From Antarcticibacterium sp. 1MA-6-2 (GTDB lineage: Bacteria; Bacteroidota; Bacteroidia; Flavobacteriales; Flavobacteriaceae), in assembly GCF_021535135.1 (NCBI RefSeq), contig NZ_CP091036.1:1426001-1490000 (forward strand): a stretch of 64,000 nucleotides of DNA, read 5' to 3'. This document shows, piece after piece, positions 45,278 through 55,912 of the stretch. The notes below the pieces were generated by a model that saw only the letters and a program-made list of their open reading frames with translations, was not told the origin of the DNA and did no database searches. The position numbers and the translations under genes are program-made. The stretch's first letter is position 1. Each line of letters opens with the position of its first letter.

Positions 45278-46472
45278 TAAAAGACATCAGAAAACAATAT
45301 AACCAAAGTTTTACTGCGGAAAAATATGAACGTTTTCTGAAGTCTATTGAGGCTGCCCATGGGCATATGCCAACTTTCAGGATAGCTGAAACACCCATTT
45401 TTATACCCGATGCGCTAAAGGAAAAGCTTCTTGAGGCTTGTGGAGATATTTCTGAAGTAATTAGAAAACCTGAATTTAAGGATCGTACCAAAGATGCCAT
45501 TAGAAATGCATCTTTAAAAGTTCCTGCTGAAGATGAGCACACCACATTTCTTCAAATGGACTTTGGAATAGCAGTAGATGAAAACGGGGAATTTTTTCCG
45601 CAGTTAATAGAACTTCAGGGATTCCCGTCTTTGTATTTTTTTCAGATCCTTTTATCGGAAGCTTATAAAGAAAATTTTGAAATCCCCAAAGAGTTTACAA
45701 CTTATCCCGACGGGAGCAATACCAAAGAATATTTGGAACTTCTTCGGAAAGTTATTGTGGGTAACAGCGATCCCAAAAATGTTATCCTTCTTGAAGTAGA
45801 ACCGGAAAAGCAAAATACTGCTATTGATTTTTATGTTACAGAACATTACCTGGGCATAAAAATTTTATGCATTACCGACCTTAAAAAAAATGGCAGAAAA
45901 CTTTACTATCTTGACGAGAATGGAAATGAGATTACTGTGGAAAGGATTTATAACCGCGTAATTTTTGATGAACTGGATCAAAGAAATGACCTTCAAAGAG
46001 AATTCTATTTTAAGGATGAAGTGGATGTAGAATGGATAGGGCACCCGGCCTGGTTCTTCAGAATAAGTAAATATATCCTTCCGCTGTTTGACAGCCCTTA
46101 CGTTCCAAAAACTTATTATCTGGAAAAACTTCAGGAATATCCCGAAGATCTTGAAAATTATGTTTTAAAGCCTCTTTATTCCTTTGCTTAAATGCGGGAA
46201 TTCAGCTGGATGTTACCAGGGAAGAACTTGATAAAATAGAAGATCGCGGCAACTATATTCTTCAGAAAAAAGTGGAATATGCTCCTGTTATTGAAACTCC
46301 CACAGGTCCGGCAAAGTGCGAGATAAGAATGATGATGGTATGGGAAAAAAATCAGCCGGAAGGTCGGGTTGTGAATAATCTGGTACGTTTAACAAAGGGC
46401 AGGATGGTAGGTGTAAAATTTAATAAAAACAAAGACTGGGTGGGCGCAAGTGTAGGATTCTTCGAATCCTAA
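45274..46472 (+). CDS. ATP-grasp protein (glutathionylspermidine-synthase-like C-terminus), frameshifted
   Basis: About 399 residues. The N-terminal part, MIKDIRKQYNQSFTAEKYER with HTTFLQMDFGIAVDENGEFF and PQLIELQGFPSLYFFQILLS, precedes an ATP-grasp region (YVPKTYYLEKLQEYPEDLEN, YVLKPLYSFA). A frame change near 46187 leads to AGIQLDVTREELDKIEDRGN and YILQKKVEYAPVIETPTGP, and then the Mg-binding CEIRMMMVW and NLVRLTKGRMVGVKFNKNKD. The end resembles glutathionylspermidine-synthase-type ATP-grasp folds. It overlaps the amidotransferase by 4 bp. It is the last gene of the cluster. Substrate unknown. Confidence 0.8.
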
Positions 46473-46518
46473 AAAAAACGTACAAATTTTAAATCCTTTC
46501 CTGCTTCTTCGTATTTTC

Positions 46519-47104
46519 TCAATCTTTAATGCAACGAACCGAAATCGCCCTATACTTTGTGCTTAAGGTGCTTATTCAATAAAGTAGCTCCTTTTGCAAA
46601 ATTTATAAACCAGACCTCAGCAGTATCAGCCTCGGTTGCGGTCCAATAAAATCCGTGGGCTTCAAGTCGCTCGTATTTACCATTTGCTTCCCGGTTACCT
46701 CCTAGCAGCGCATTAAATTCTGAATTTCCTCCATCAAATAGAGCAGTGTAAGCGGATTTTCCGTTGTCACCGGATTCTCCATACATTCCACCATAGGCTT
46801 TGGCTAAAATTTGCCATTCCCCAAGCGTTGGCAACCTCCACCCCTTCCCAAGCAAATTACATGCGTTTTTAGCAGCTACCCAGGAATACAAGCGTCCATA
46901 CCGATTACAATTTTCAGGATCATTTTTAATACAGAAAGAATTGGCAGTGGGGATGTTCAAATTTTGAACTGTCCAGACTCGTCCATCCAACATTTGCTTA
47001 GAGTAAGGAAGAGTTTGTATTTTGCTATTAGGAGATTCCTGAGGTTTTGATGAAGCACAAGCAGTGAGAAAAAAAACAATTAATATGATTATATAATACC
47101 TCAT
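46519..47104 (-). CDS. FISUMP-domain lipoprotein, C-terminal frameshift
   Basis: A lipoprotein (IIILIVFFLTACASSKPQES, lipobox LTAC) with the Fibrobacter-succinogenes major paralogous domain: DGRVWTVQNLNIPTANSFCI, YGRLYSWVAAKNACNLLGKG, WRLPTLGEWQILAKAYGGMY, FYWTATEADTAEVWFINFAK. The frame ends at 46550 with HKV, but one frame over it reads AISVRCIKD and stops at 46519, exactly the family's usual C-terminus. The role of FISUMP lipoproteins is unknown; they are exported and surface-type. Monocistronic, 20 bp upstream of nothing on its strand except the LytTR gene. Confidence 0.85.
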
Positions 47105-47124
47105 TATTAAAAATCTCTTTTCTC

Positions 47125-47802
47125 TCAGCCTAAAGCTTTCTGTAAATCATCACGGTACGCCCCACTTACAGGAACCTTTATGCCTTTGATAGTTACCTGG
47201 TGTCTTTCCACCTTTTCTATTTTACTCACCGCAACTATATAAGAGCGGTGAATCCGTACAAATTTTTCTGAAGGTAAAAGGTTTATTGCTTCGGCAAAAG
47301 TACTCCTGGTAAGCACCTTCTTATCCTGTAAAGTAAAAGTCACGTAGTTTCCTGCGGCTTCAAGAAAAAGTATTTCATCAAACCGGATCTTCAGCTGGTC
47401 ATAACCATCTTTTACGAACAGATAATCCTCAGGTTCAGTAGAGTTCCTATAGTTAAAGAGTTCGTATGCTTTATTGCAACTTTTCACGAAACGGGCCAGA
47501 GAAAAAGGCTTCAGAAGATAATCTACAGCATCCAGTTCAAAGCTGGTGACCGCGTGTTCGGTATAAGCTGTGGTAAAAATAACCAGGGGTTTTTTGCTTA
47601 GACTATTGAAAAAATCGAGTCCGGAAATATCAGGCATTTTGATGTCCAGGAAAATAAGATCTATTTTCTCCTTCTGCAGATATTCAAGAGCCTTAAAAGC
47701 ATCTGTAAACTGTGCAGCTAAGTCCAGAAACGGAACCTTTAAGGCATGGGATTTTACGATCTCCAAAGCCATAGGTTCATCATCAATTGCAATTGCTCTC
47801 AT
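47125..47802 (-). CDS. LytTR family response regulator
   Basis: A 225-residue regulator. The receiver domain MRAIAIDDEPMALEIVKSHA has DDE, D53 (LIFLDIKMPDISG), TTAY and KP. The LytTR domain (about 125-225) shows YLFVKDGYDQLKIRFDEILF and FVRIHRSYIVAVSKIEKVER. The gene is intact. It lies 18 bp after the end of the LytS-type kinase and forms a two-component pair with it. The divergent ABC/M1 operon beyond the kinase is a plausible target, inferred from position. Confidence 0.95.
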   Translation of the reverse strand: MRAIAIDDEPMALEIVKSHALKVPFLDLAAQFTDAFKALEYLQKEKIDLIFLDIKMPDISGLDFFNSLSKKPLVIFTTAYTEHAVTSFELDAVDYLLKPFSLARFVKSCNKAYELFNYRNSTEPEDYLFVKDGYDQLKIRFDEILFLEAAGNYVTFTLQDKKVLTRSTFAEAINLLPSEKFVRIHRSYIVAVSKIEKVERHQVTIKGIKVPVSGAYRDDLQKALG

Positions 47803-47820
47803 TTTCTCTAATTTGCTTTT

Positions 47821-49238
47821 CTAGGAAAGATCTAAGGTAAGGTGAACAAAAAATTCTTTTCCTGTTTCCCTGATAATCAATTCATGCTTCCCGGGATACA
47901 GCAACCCCAGCCTTTCCTTAACATTTGGAAGCCCAATTCCGCTCTTGTCTTTTTCCGGATCATTCTCCGGTCTTGGATGCTTGCTGTTATACACATCAAA
48001 ATAAATTTTTTCGCCTTTTGTTCCAGTGAAATCTTTATATGAGATGGATGTCTAAAACTTATTCCGTGCTTAAAAGCGTTTTCAACAAAAGGTATAAGCA
48101 ACATTGGTGAAATTTGAAAATAATTTTCCTGCTCCTGGATTTCAGTATGAATGGTCATATTGGGATTAGGATCGGTTCGCAGGCGTTGCAGATTTATATA
48201 ATTCTGAAGATATTCTATTTCCCTGGCTAAAGATATTTTCTCCTGCATATTTTCGTGAAGCATGAACCTCATCATATCACCCAGTTGCTGAATACCCTCG
48301 CCTGTTCGTTCTGCATTTTCCTGGATTGCCGTTCCGTAAAGAGTATTTAGGGCATTAAAAAGAAAATGAGGATTTATCTGCGACCGCAAAAAATCAAATT
48401 TCGCAGTAGATTGTCCTAACTCTTTCTGCAAGGTTTTTATTTCCTCTTTTCCACTTATATGGCGCTTATAAGTAAACCAGGCAAGTGGCACAGTAAACAA
48501 GAACTGAAAAAAGAAATTCATCATATTAATTACAAAAGGCAGCTCTTCATCCTGCAAAAGCACATATGCGAGAATTCCCAAAGGAACCGCTGCCGCCAGG
48601 AGAACAAGTAAAACCTTCCACAGGAAATTTCGAAACGGATGCTTTTTCTCCATAGCGCCCGGAATAAGACGCCGGAAGGAATAACTGTAAAGGATTATAG
48701 CAAACGGAAGTAAAATTCCGGGGATCCCTAATGCAAGTAATTCCGCATTTCCTCCGAATAAAAAAAACATTAAGAGAAGGTAAAACACCACTGCCATTAA
48801 TATGCCTGTATAGAAACTTCCTTTTTCTTCCCTAAATGCCCTTAATCTTTTCCAAAGGAAGATTATTCCAAATTTTATCAGAAAATAACCTGCCAGTAAA
48901 ATCAGAATGAAATTTCTCCCGAGCTCGGGAATAAGAAAAACCGAAGCAACAATAATAACAGTGATTGCAAGAGAATTGATCCAAAGTGAATCCTTTAGCC
49001 TGATCCCCGGAATGATGATTAAGTTCAGCAGTAGAAAAGAGAAATATAGAACAGACATTATAAGAATATCCTTAAGATAATAAATTCCAAAAAGAGCCCC
49101 TTCTTCCCTGCCCCCTTCAGAAAAAATAGCAGTTACAGCTATACCATATAGTGCCGTCGCCAACCAGAATTCCAGTTTTTCTAATAAGGTATAAGTCCGG
49201 GTCATTTTTAGTTCGTTGAGCATTGTGTTCATCATCAA
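47821..49238 (-). CDS. LytS-type sensor histidine kinase, C-terminal frameshift
   Basis: About 472 residues with around eight membrane helices in the N-terminal 255 residues, then a His_kinase domain with DFLRSQINPHFLFNALNTLY (phospho-His) and the ATP-binding VENAFKHG. Near 48040 the frame shifts. The correct continuation reads EKIYFDVYNSKHPRPENDPE, KDKSGIGLPNVKERLGLLYP (the GIGL box) and FFVHLTLDLS, stopping at 47821. No separate sensor domain is seen, so the membrane part is presumably the sensor. Partner: the LytTR regulator 18 bp downstream. Confidence 0.9.
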
Positions 49239-49501
49239 AATTTACAGCAACAAGATTAAAACATATCTCTGGTGAAAGATAAAAAAAGTGACGAAACGGA
49301 AATCAAAAGTGACGAAGTGAGATTTTTTGAATTACCACGGAAAATCTTTAAGAATTTTCTTCAGAAAAAAAGACAGGTTTTGAAAATGGAGTTTATAGTA
49401 CCCGGCCATCACATAATTACAATCCTCCGTCACACTTATTTTCCCTTATAAGATATATGAAATAACCTTGTCGCAGAAATAGCAATCAAACCACCTATCT
49501 A

Positions 49502-50422
49502 ATGAAAGATCAAACTATTTTACGAATTCAGGATGTTTCAAAAGCATATCCTAACGGCGTGCAGGCGCTTCAAAATGTCTCTCTAACAATTCCACCGGGA
49601 ATGTACGGGCTCCTGGGACCTAATGGAGCCGGAAAATCTACGCTGATGCGAATTTTAGCAACCCTACAGGATCCTGATAAAGGTCAAATCTCATTTGGAA
49701 AAATTGATGTCGTCCGGCAAAAAGAGGAGCTTCGGAAAACCCTTGGATACCTGCCGCAGGAATTTGGCCTTTATAAAAATGTGAGTGCTGAAAATCTTCT
49801 GAATCATTTCGCAGTGCTGAAAGGTATTACCTCTAAACCAGATCGTAAAGAAGTAACTGAAGCACTTCTCAGGCAGACAAATCTCTGGGATGTAAGGAAA
49901 CAGAAACTTGGTGGTTATTCCGGCGGAATGAAACAGAGATTTGGAGTTGCTGTGGCACTGATAGGTAATCCTAAACTAATGATTGTTGATGAACCTACAG
50001 CAGGATTGGATCCCGCAGAAAGAGTCCGCTTCCTGAATTTGCTCAGTGAGCTTGGTGAAAATTCTGCAGTGATCCTGTCAACTCACATTGTTGAGGATGT
50101 TTCTGAACTCTGTACAAGAATGGCCATTATTAATAAAGGAAAAATTCTTCTGGAAGCAGAACCCATTCAATCAGTAAATGATCTTCAGGGAAAAATATGG
50201 CGCCGGATTCTTAGTAAAACAGAATTTGTCGCAATTGAAAAAGCACATTCCGTAATATCCACTAAACTTCTTTCAGGACAAACCGTGGTACACATTTACA
50301 GCGAAGAAGATCCCGGAGATATGTTTGAACCCGTAACAGCCGATCTTGAAGATGTTTACTTCTGCACAATGGCTGGATTTATAGGAAATAAAGAATTAAA
50401 CAACAAGGAGGTACTGTTATGA
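49502..50422 (+). CDS. ABC transporter ATP-binding protein
   Basis: A 306-residue ATPase: Walker A GLLGPNGAGKSTLMRIL (about residues 37-53), Q-loop YLPQEFG, signature LGGYSGGMKQRFGVAVALIG, Walker B LMIVDEPTAGLDPAERV, and H-switch LSTHIVEDV. It is of the DrrA/CcmA type. It overlaps the permease/peptidase gene by 4 bp, so the two form one transporter. The C-terminal 90 residues are an accessory domain. The divergent LytS/LytTR pair may control it. Confidence 0.95.
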   Translation: MKDQTILRIQDVSKAYPNGVQALQNVSLTIPPGMYGLLGPNGAGKSTLMRILATLQDPDKGQISFGKIDVVRQKEELRKTLGYLPQEFGLYKNVSAENLLNHFAVLKGITSKPDRKEVTEALLRQTNLWDVRKQKLGGYSGGMKQRFGVAVALIGNPKLMIVDEPTAGLDPAERVRFLNLLSELGENSAVILSTHIVEDVSELCTRMAIINKGKILLEAEPIQSVNDLQGKIWRRILSKTEFVAIEKAHSVISTKLLSGQTVVHIYSEEDPGDMFEPVTADLEDVYFCTMAGFIGNKELNNKEVLL

Positions 50423-53400
50423 AATTCAGGGAAATTTTAAGATTTGAATTGAATTTTCAAATGCACCAGATTGCCACCTGGATTTATATAGTAGTGGTAA
50501 TAGTTTTTACCGGGCTTGCCTCCTGGAGTATGTTCGACAATGTACGGGAGGGAGAATATTTTCTCAACTCTCCGGTAATTGTTTCACTTTTAGCTGCAGT
50601 AGCCAGCATGTTCGGGTTATTTCTTACTGCGGCGGTTGCGGGTAGTGGAGCAGTTCGGGATCTCGAGACGAGAATAGATCCAATCATGTACACCACTCCC
50701 ATTAAGAAGTTCACCTACTTATCGGCCAGATTTATAGCTGCTTTTCTAATTCAGCTCCTGGTAATTATATTCTCATTGCTCTTATTGCACATTGCCTCTC
50801 TTATCCCGGCATTTAATGAATTTTTCACCGATTCAAAAGCTATATCTTTTATAGATGCCTTTCTCCTTTTCGCATTACCCAATGCTTTCCTCACAACTGC
50901 TATTCTTTTTTCCCTCGGAATTTTAACCCGAAGATCGATGGCGGGATATTTGGGAGCAGCTTTATTGTTTTTTATTTGCCTAATGACCATGGATATTGTC
51001 GCAGGAGAATTGGGTCTGTGGGAATTGGGTAAGAAACTTGATCCCTCCGGGCTCACGGTTTTAAGAGAGCTTAGATTACTCCAGACACCTCTCGAAATTA
51101 AATCAGGTTTTGTACCTGTATCCTCATCTCTTTTAATTAACAGATTGATCTGGATGGGGATAGGCTGTTGTTTTCTTGTACTGGCTTATTTCCGTTTCAG
51201 TTTTGTACACCAAACTTCAGGCAGGAAAAAAATAAAAATTAACACAACAAATATTACCGAAGAACAGGAAAACAGGGTTTGGAATGCTCCTGTATCTACT
51301 CCCACCGACAAAAGAATATTTGATCCCGGAACCCAGTTGCGACAAGCAAAATTTCTTCTTTTTAAATCCTTCGGCAGTATGATCAAAGGAAAGGTATGGC
51401 TCCTCATAGTTCTTACAGCTTTCATACTTATTGCTGTGAGTGAGGAAGTTCTTGAGGGCCAGCTTGGAGTGCCAAAATTTCCAACAGCCTGGAGAGTACT
51501 TCAGCTGCTAAGTTTTTTTCCGGCTGTAAATATAGTCGTTGCCGTAATTATAACTTTTTATGCAGGGGAACTGGTATGGAAAGAACGTGATGCCAGAGTT
51601 AATGAAATGACAGATGCTGCCCCGGTGCCGGACTGGGCTCTGTTTCTATCAAAGTCCGGTGCTCTGGTTTTGATGATCCTTTTTATCCAATCCATCTTCC
51701 TGTTTTCAGGAATAATTATACAGGTAATGCAGGATTATTATAATTTCGATCTCTGGCTTTACTTAAAAGTATTGTTTGGTTTTCAGCTTATAGATCTTAT
51801 TCTTTTTGCGATAATTGCCCTTGCCGTTCACGTGCTGGTCAATCAGAAATACCTTGGACACCTCCTGGTTTTCCTTGCATATTATTATATGGAATATTCC
51901 GGCACCCTGGGACTGAACCACAATTTATTGATCTATGGATCAGATCCGGGATGGTCCTATTCTGAAATCAGCAAATTTGATCCTTACGTCATTCCCTGGC
52001 TTTGGTTCAAACTGTTTTGGGCAGGCTGGGCAATTCTGCTGGCTTTGATGATCAATCTTTTCTGGAACCGCGGAAAAGAAAGCTTCTTCAGTAAAAGAGT
52101 AAATAAAGCGAAAATGAACATTACAGGAACAACTGCAAGAGTGGGAATTCCAACAGCAGTGTTCATCTTTATCCTTGGCGGATTTATTTTTTACAATACG
52201 AATATCCGCAATAGATACATTACTGCTGACGAAAGAATCGAGCGTAAGGCCCTGTATGAGAAAAAATACGGAAGGTTTGACAGGATTCCACAGCCACTAT
52301 TATCCGGAATAAAGCTAAAAGGAGAAATCTATCCGGAACAGCGAAAAGTAGAAATTTGGGGAGAATATTTGCTGATCAATAAAACTAAAGTTGAAATTGA
52401 TACGATCCATATTGCAACCACTTCAGGAACTGAAATACCTGAAATGAAATTCAGCAGAAGTTTTCAGGAGAACCTTATAGACAATGATCTTGGGCATAGA
52501 ATTTATAAACTGCATCTTCCATTAAAACCGGGAGATTCGGTTTTTCTCGAATTTAAAGCCATTTTTGATCAAAAAGGTTTTTCTAACCAAGGTATAGACA
52601 AAGCTGTGGTGAACAACGGTACTTACCTGGGGTACCACCTGATGCCGGAAATTGGGTATGAAACCCACCGGGAGATAAGTGACTCTTTAACGAGAAAGAA
52701 ATTTAATCTTCCTCCCCAACCTGAGGTAAGATCTGTTTATGACAAAGAAGCGAGAATGGACCTTTTTGGGGAGCAGCAGCTAACTTTTGAAGCTGTTCTT
52801 GGAACTTCTGAAGAACAAACAGCAGTTACTGCCGGAAGCTTGCAAAGCTCATGGATGGAAAATGGGAGACGTTATTCCCATTACAAAACCGATGCTCCTA
52901 TCAGGCATAACTACGAGATTTTTTCTGCAGTTTATGAGGTGCATAAAGCAAAATGCAAGGACGTTGAAATAAATATATATCATCATCCCGACCATACAAA
53001 AAACCTGGAAAGAATGGCGAAGGGAATGGTTGCTTCCCTGGATTACTTCAGTAAAAACTTTAGCCCCTACCCTCACCGTCAAATGAATCTTGTTGAATAT
53101 CCTGCAAGCGGGGTTGGGTTAAACGGAAATCCCGTAACCATGTCTTATTCTGAAGGATTTTCATTTTTCAATGTAGAAAAGGAGGTACGAAATATAGATT
53201 TTCCCTTTGCAGTCATTGCACACGAGGTAGCACATCAATGGTGGGGAGGTGAATTAAGGCTTAGCCTATGTTGAAGGTTCTGCCCTCCTTACGGAAAGTC
53301 TTGCCTGGTACAGTTCGATGGTTTTGGTTGAAGACACTTTTGGCAAAGAACACCTGGAACGGCTTATGCGGGTGCTTAGGCAGGAATATCTTACCCCCCG

Positions 53401-53995
53401 ATCTGTTGCAGATGTGCCCTTGTTGAAATCGACAGATAAATTTAGTGGTTACAGAAGGGGACCTTTTGCTATGTATGCTTTAAAAGAGTATGTAGGTGCT
53501 GAAAAGGTAAATCTTGCACTAAAGCGGCTGCTGGAAAAGTTCGATTCCGGGCAGCCCCCACTACCCACCTCTCTTGATCTATATGCAGAGCTAAAAACTG
53601 TTACTCCAGACTCCCTTCAGTATTTGCTGAAGGATCTTTTTGAACAAAATATTTTTTGGAAATTAAAAGCTGAAAAAATAATTGCCACTCCTACAGAAGA
53701 GGGGAAATGGAATATAAAATTTGAGGTAACTACGAAAAAAGAGGCCATTGATAAAGAAGGAAATGTTACTGAATATCCTATGAACGATTTTGTGGAAATA
53801 GCGGTTTATGCTAATTCACCTGAAGGTGAGCTTGGAGAATTGCTGTACCTGAAAAAACACCTTAAGTCGGGAGAACAGACTATTAAAATCACGGTTTCTA
53901 AAGAACCGGACCTGGCCGGAATTGACCCAAATAGACTTTTAATTGATAAAGATATATATGATAATTTTATTCAGATAATCGGGAATATTAAGTAA
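50419..53995 (+). CDS. ABC permease fused to M1-family aminopeptidase, frameshifted
   Basis: About 1190 residues. The first ~590 residues hold two sets of six helices of an ABC-2 type permease (RFELNFQMHQIATWIYIVVV onward; second set from GKVWLLIVLTAFILIAVSEE). A periplasmic M1 gluzincin peptidase follows (about 640-1190), with NLVEYPASGVGLNGNPVTMS and the zinc site IAHEVAHQWWGGELRLAYVE, where the frame changes at about 53263. It continues GSALLTESLAWYSSMVLVED, giving the third zinc ligand Glu (HExxH-x18-E). The GAMEN motif is not obvious, so substrate choice may differ from classical M1 enzymes. Presumably it exports or processes peptides. Confidence 0.9.
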
Positions 53996-54578
53996 GACTC
54001 CTATAAAGAAATAGTTGTCTACCCCATCTTTTCTGCATTTCGTCACATTAAATTCCCATTAACCAAGATTTTAAATAATCTTGTCCTCTAAACAAATAAA
54101 TCTTCATCAAAATGAAAAACCATCAATTAAAACCGGACAGTATGCATCTCTATTTTTTCCTTCGGAAGCATTTAAAATTAAATTGCCAGCTTCCATAAAT
54201 TGAACAATCCAGAAACAGGTACTTGGTTTTTATCAATTTCAATATCAGATAATTGTTAAAAATCATCGGGGGAACCTATTTCTCATAATTTTTTTCAAAA
54301 AAATTCTGGTTAAGTGTAACATTTCATTTTCACAATCGTCTATTAAATAAGGAGGTTCATCACATCTTTCCCCTCGTTCATCACTTAAGATTTTGGATTC
54401 TCTCATTGTTGTATTGTATTGGTAAACGAAAGTGATTTTAGGGAAAAAGCATCCTGAAATAAACAGGATCGTTTCCGTACACCTGGTGTATCAAAAGCGG
54501 ACATTGTAAAGAACATTTTCTTTGTAAATGTAAGATAATCAGAAACTTAGTTTTTTGGCACTATTGTGATAGTAAATT
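53996..54578. other. Intergenic region without a supported gene
   Basis: About 580 bp after the permease/peptidase gene. A 28-codon frame beginning MKNHQLKPDSMHLYFF at 54112 is too short and unsupported. No terminator is clear close to the stop. The 21-bp palindrome at 54579 closes the region. Confidence 0.4.
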
Positions 54579-54599
54579 GGAAGTGTTATATACACTTCC
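54579..54599. promoter_or_regulatory. 21-bp operator-like palindrome
   Basis: GGAAGTGT (54579-54586) and ACACTTCC (54592-54599) are perfect inverted 8-bp arms around TATAT, 58 bp upstream of the small secreted-protein gene. The size and symmetry suggest a dimeric regulator site. The palindrome could also form a stem, but it lacks a T tract. Confidence 0.5.
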
Positions 54600-54656
54600 C
54601 GAAAAATAAATGATCAACAACCATAACCGTATTAATTAACCTTAAGTATTTTAACC

Positions 54657-54956
54657 ATGAAAGAATTAAAAGTCATTTTGCTTGTATTCGCCATAGGTTT
54701 TGGCAGCACAGTACCCGCAACCACAAAATTTCAAAACCCTTATTACCCCAACACAATAAAAGGGGGACTCCAAACTACTAAAAATAATGAATCAGCTAAA
54801 ATTGCCGGACTTGGTGTGGAAGGCGATTACGAATATTATCTCCAATATGTCAAATATAAACTTGACTACAAAAAAAATCAAGGCGAGCATGATGCTAAAA
54901 AAGCCATACTTTCTCCGTCTTGTGTGTTAGCAGATACCCTCGAAATTTCCTGTTAA
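54657..54956 (+). CDS. Small secreted protein of unknown function
   Basis: A 99-residue protein with an N-terminal signal (MKELKVILLVFAIGFGSTVP) and a polar mature part including GDYEYYLQYVKYKLDYKKNQ and a C-terminal pair of cysteines (SPSCVLADTLEISC). No family recognised. It sits alone between a palindrome and a strong terminator, so it is a self-contained transcription unit. Confidence 0.55.
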   Translation: MKELKVILLVFAIGFGSTVPATTKFQNPYYPNTIKGGLQTTKNNESAKIAGLGVEGDYEYYLQYVKYKLDYKKNQGEHDAKKAILSPSCVLADTLEISC

Positions 54957-54981
54957 TAAAATTTGAAGTTCTAATCTAATG

Positions 54982-55020
54982 GCCTGCCTTTTCTTTACAA
55001 GGAAAGGGCAGGCTGTTATT
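54982..55020 (+). terminator. Terminator after the small secreted protein
   Basis: GCCTGCCTTTTCTT pairs with GGAAAGGGCAGGC (55001-55013) with G-U pairs, followed by a T-rich tract. It lies 26 bp after the stop. Confidence 0.8.
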
Positions 55021-55324
55021 TTTAAGCCATATTAGAACTGACTTTTAACCATTCTACAGGGAAGGAACTTATTTTTATACCCTGCTATTTTTAATACCCT
55101 AATTATTCTTTATTTCTGGAAATGGATTTATTGGAAAACGTCTTCAAAAACATTATATAATTATCGGGAATTATTTCTGTCCCCTTAAAAATCTATTAAA
55201 AGCTTTAAATTAAACTTATTCATATTTATTCTGGTATACCTGGAGATGCACAGGAGCAATCAGAATAGAGAATAAAATTTTACTTTTTACAACCTGAAAT
55301 TTTATCCTGGACTACTCTTTAAAG
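55021..55324. other. Intergenic region, nothing recognised
   Basis: About 300 bp of A/T-rich sequence between two terminators that face each other. No coding or RNA feature is seen. Confidence 0.5.
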
Positions 55325-55354
55325 AAAAAACCGCCTAAAATAATTTAGACGGTT
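55325..55354 (-). terminator. Terminator of the SusC/D operon
   Basis: On the minus strand AACCGTCTAAA (55344-55354) pairs with TTTAGGCGGTT (55329-55339) with one mismatch or bulge, then runs into TTTTTTC. It lies just after the last gene of the operon. Confidence 0.75.
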
Positions 55355-55379
55355 CTTCAAACAACTGTTTTAGAATTTT

Positions 55380-55896
55380 TTAGTGTTCATCTTCAAGAAA
55401 ACCAGTTCTTCGATATCCTGCCAAGGTATAAACAGTACCAGGATCATCAGAAAACTCAACGTTCATATGAATACTATCAGTAATATTACCTCCAGAAGTA
55501 GTGGCAGCGTCAAGAAGAACTTTGCCATTGGTAATATCAACTACCTAGTGAAACTATTTCTCCCTCGCTGTCCTCATATGAATACAGGTTTTCTAAATCT
55601 GTCCCACTAAAGGTTAAAGATTGCACGTTTACGGGAGTTACAACTTTCATTGGCCATAACTCGTGATCATCGACCCACATCTCCTGTTCATCAGAAGCAG
55701 TATTATAGGTAGAGATAAGGTTATAACCCAATCCATAGATATCCTCCCCATCAACTAATAACATTACATACCAATCTCCTGCCAGGTCAACCACTTCTGT
55801 TGCTCCGGGATCAGGATCTCCACCTGTATCGCAGGACACCAGGGAAAAACTTATAAACATTATTATAAGAGACTTTAATATATTCTTTCTTTTCAT
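55380..55896 (-). CDS. Lipid-binding-family lipoprotein of the SusC/D locus, frameshifted
   Basis: About 172 residues. The N-terminus is a lipoprotein signal (SLIIMFISFSLVSCDTGGDP, lipobox LVSC). The body shows EVVDLAGDWYVMLLVDGEDI and ISTYNTASDEQEMWVDDHEL, a pattern like the Bacteroidota lipid-binding/lipocalin-type family often encoded with SusC/SusD and DUF5012 proteins. The frame stops at 55537 after GEIVSLGS; one frame over it continues DITNGKVLLDAATTSGGNIT, DSIHMNVEFSDDPGTVYTLA and GYRRTGFLEDEH to 55380. It is the last gene of the operon, 17 bp after the DUF5012-like gene. Confidence 0.75.
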
Positions 55897-55912
55897 TTTG
55901 AAATTTTAAAGA

